Source: Ectobius pallidus (lineage: Eukaryota > Arthropoda > Insecta > Blattodea > Ectobiidae). From it: a stretch of DNA of 64,000 nt. Position 1 is the first letter of the stretch. Each line of letters opens with the position of its first letter. The stretch lies in the NCBI GenBank assembly GCA_964059195.1, contig CAXKWD010000005.1, positions 92,145,882 through 92,209,881 on the forward strand, given 5' to 3'. This document shows positions 62,392-64,000 of this stretch, piece after piece. The notes beneath the pieces were generated by a model. It saw only the letters and a program-made list of their open reading frames with translations. It was not told the DNA's origin and did no database searches. Position numbers and translations under genes: made by a program.

Positions 62392-62480
62392 CAAGTTATT
62401 ATTGTTGTTATTGTTATTGCTGTTATTGTTGTTGTTGTTATTGTTATTATTATTATTATTATTTTTTTTTTTTTTTTTCT
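62392..62480 (+). repeat. TTATTG/TTG microsatellite with T18 run
   Basis: Compound (TTATTG)n, (TTG)n and (TTA)n followed by about 18 T at 62,462-62,479. Confidence 0.85.
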
Positions 62481-62519
62481 GGGTAAAAGCATTGAATATA
62501 AAGACCAACCCTGATGCTT

Positions 62520-63830
62520 TCCATTCTAGATACTTTTAGTGGAAATTCTTAAGCAGTTGAAGCCCCACTTGGATCGCCAGTCGTAGTGGAAATTATCCTT
62601 ACGGCCATCACAGTTGGGCAGTCCGTAAGATTATTTGGGCGCCAGAGTGATCCTTCACTCAGAATTTATTCAATCCCCCTACCCAGGCTATCAGCGGTGC
62701 GAGCCGTCGATCTTTTCTCAGAGCCGATGATGTGATATGCAGGAGTGTTATCGTCTACTGAATTAAAATTCATGGCTGTGGTTGAAATAGTGATTTTTAT
62801 TTCCTATAGACATCTAACTATATGACACACGATTCTTTACACTTTTTAACACCATAATAATCCAATGAACATTTTGCGAATCACTCACTTATGAGGTTTT
62901 TAAAGAAAACAGTATTTATACTTATAATTTAAACTTCTCGTTCCAAAATTTGGAAAGTGAATCTTACACTTATAATGTGACCTCTCGATCCAGAGGTGGA
63001 AAACTGAATAATATACTTTTAATGTAACCTCTCACTCCAGAGGTGGAAACAGAGTAATCTTATATTTCCAAAATACATTATCAAGTCTATTTTGGAAATT
63101 TTGTTAACGCCTACTTCTTAATTCTTTTAATTAGAAGGACTGGTTACACGGCTACTGCTGCATTTCATTGGTTAAGCCTAATAACAATTTCAGCCAATAG
63201 AAAAATTACATTTACTTGCAGAATTTTCTCACACTGCTCAGACATGATTACGCATATATTATTTCCGCATGGGAAAATCGAAACACATAAATATCTTATC
63301 TGATTTTGCAGACTTAAGAACTAAATTACACCTATACACTTATTGTTAAACATGACCAATTATTTCTTTTCGGCATTCTACACAATATCTCAATAAACCT
63401 TTTCTCTTCCTCTAAAATTCTACAAAACATTTAGGTTCCATGGCATTAAACACTTTTATTACATTCTTCCTGGCTATTGAAACTAACAAAATACTACTGG
63501 ACTACCTGCTATCTCCAAGAAGATTCTGTGAGAAATTGTTTGAAATCTAGCTTATACAATATGTAACATGAAAACTAATTTTATTTCCTTATTTCGCTAA
63601 AATGAACTTATTTAAAATAATTGCTAAATAATTCATTCATAGCTAAGTAGAATAAGTATTGCCATTATTATTTGATTAATTCCCTCCTAATTAATTTACA
63701 TTACTTATTAAATTCCATTTCATACTTACTAGTTTTCTGAAAATGCAATAAATAAAATTTAATTGTCCCTATAATTTACTTTTTTCTGTGCTAGCCTTTA
63801 ACATGTATATTCGAGAAAGTTTGTGCAATA
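62520..63830. other. no gene recognised
   Basis: AT-rich. Two related lines (CTTATAATGTGACCTCTCGATCC near 62,970 and TTTTAATGTAACCTCTCACTCC near 63,018) form a short imperfect tandem repeat of about 48 bp. Confidence 0.45.
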
Positions 63831-63832
63831 TA

Positions 63833-64000
63833 TTATCAAATATAATAATGCATTATTACTGTATCTTGATAATCTCATACCGATACTGGTCTGTTTTACT
63901 TCACTTTTATTTTATTCTGATTTCACAAAATGATGTGGATATTATGTATACGTTTACATGTTTATTAATTACTGAGTAGGGCATGGAGCAAAATTGGTCT
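63833..64000 (+). mobile_element. 5'-truncated second copy of the intron-5 LINE (3' UTR)
   Basis: From TTATCAAATATAATAATGCA to the window edge it matches 29,391-29,565 with only a few differences (for example TGTATACGTTTACATG for TATATACGTTTGCATG). It starts within the LINE 3' UTR and runs off the window. Confidence 0.88.

Overview
The window looks like nuclear DNA of an insect with a large, repeat-rich genome. It holds one complete spliced host gene with kilobase-long introns, one host-like exon block of unknown identity, and dense layers of transposable elements: LINEs, tRNA-derived SINEs, Penelope-like elements, hAT, mariner, pogo, Helitron-like and others. There is no bacterial-style operon or CRISPR. 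A polyneopteran such as a cockroach is my guess from intron size and element mix; the sequence alone does not prove it.

Layout. 1-3.6 kb: AT-rich flank with a hAT MITE (8-bp TSD) nested in another terminal-inverted-repeat element. 3.6-3.9 kb: presumed promoter with three NRF-1-like motifs. 3,898-36,416: mitochondrial malate dehydrogenase (Mdh2) on the + strand, seven exons, 341 aa, all six introns in phase 0. Intron 2 (8.3 kb) holds SINEs, a pogo relic, a hAT MITE and two palindromic elements. Intron 3 (6.5 kb) holds a Penelope relic, a decayed mariner and an apparently intact Tc1/mariner-superfamily transposon with DD82E spacing, itself inside a Penelope relic. Intron 5 (12.3 kb) holds a three-level nest: a TIR element inside a CR1-like LINE inside a SINE. 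It also has more Penelope palindromes and a hAT MITE.

36.4-44.3 kb: Mdh2 3' end, a Penelope 3' fragment, hAT and pogo MITEs and SINE copies. 44.3-45.5 kb: coding exon(s) of an unrecognised basic, serine-rich, probably nuclear protein, ending at a splice donor. 45.5-64 kb: what follows that donor is almost all mobile DNA. It includes a 3.15-kb element with about 530-bp TIRs, a 3.5-kb hAT element carrying a minisatellite and a fold-back mariner, and a minus-strand LINE interrupted by a pogo-like element that is interrupted by a Helitron-like element. The window ends inside the 3' end of a second copy of the intron-5 LINE.

The items most worth a second look are the DD82E transposon with an open transposase, a hammerhead-ribozyme-like core recurring in four Penelope relics, and the nested insertions dated by intact target-site duplications. 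Only Mdh2, the 44.4-kb exon and the DD82E transposase look like functional protein-coding sequence.
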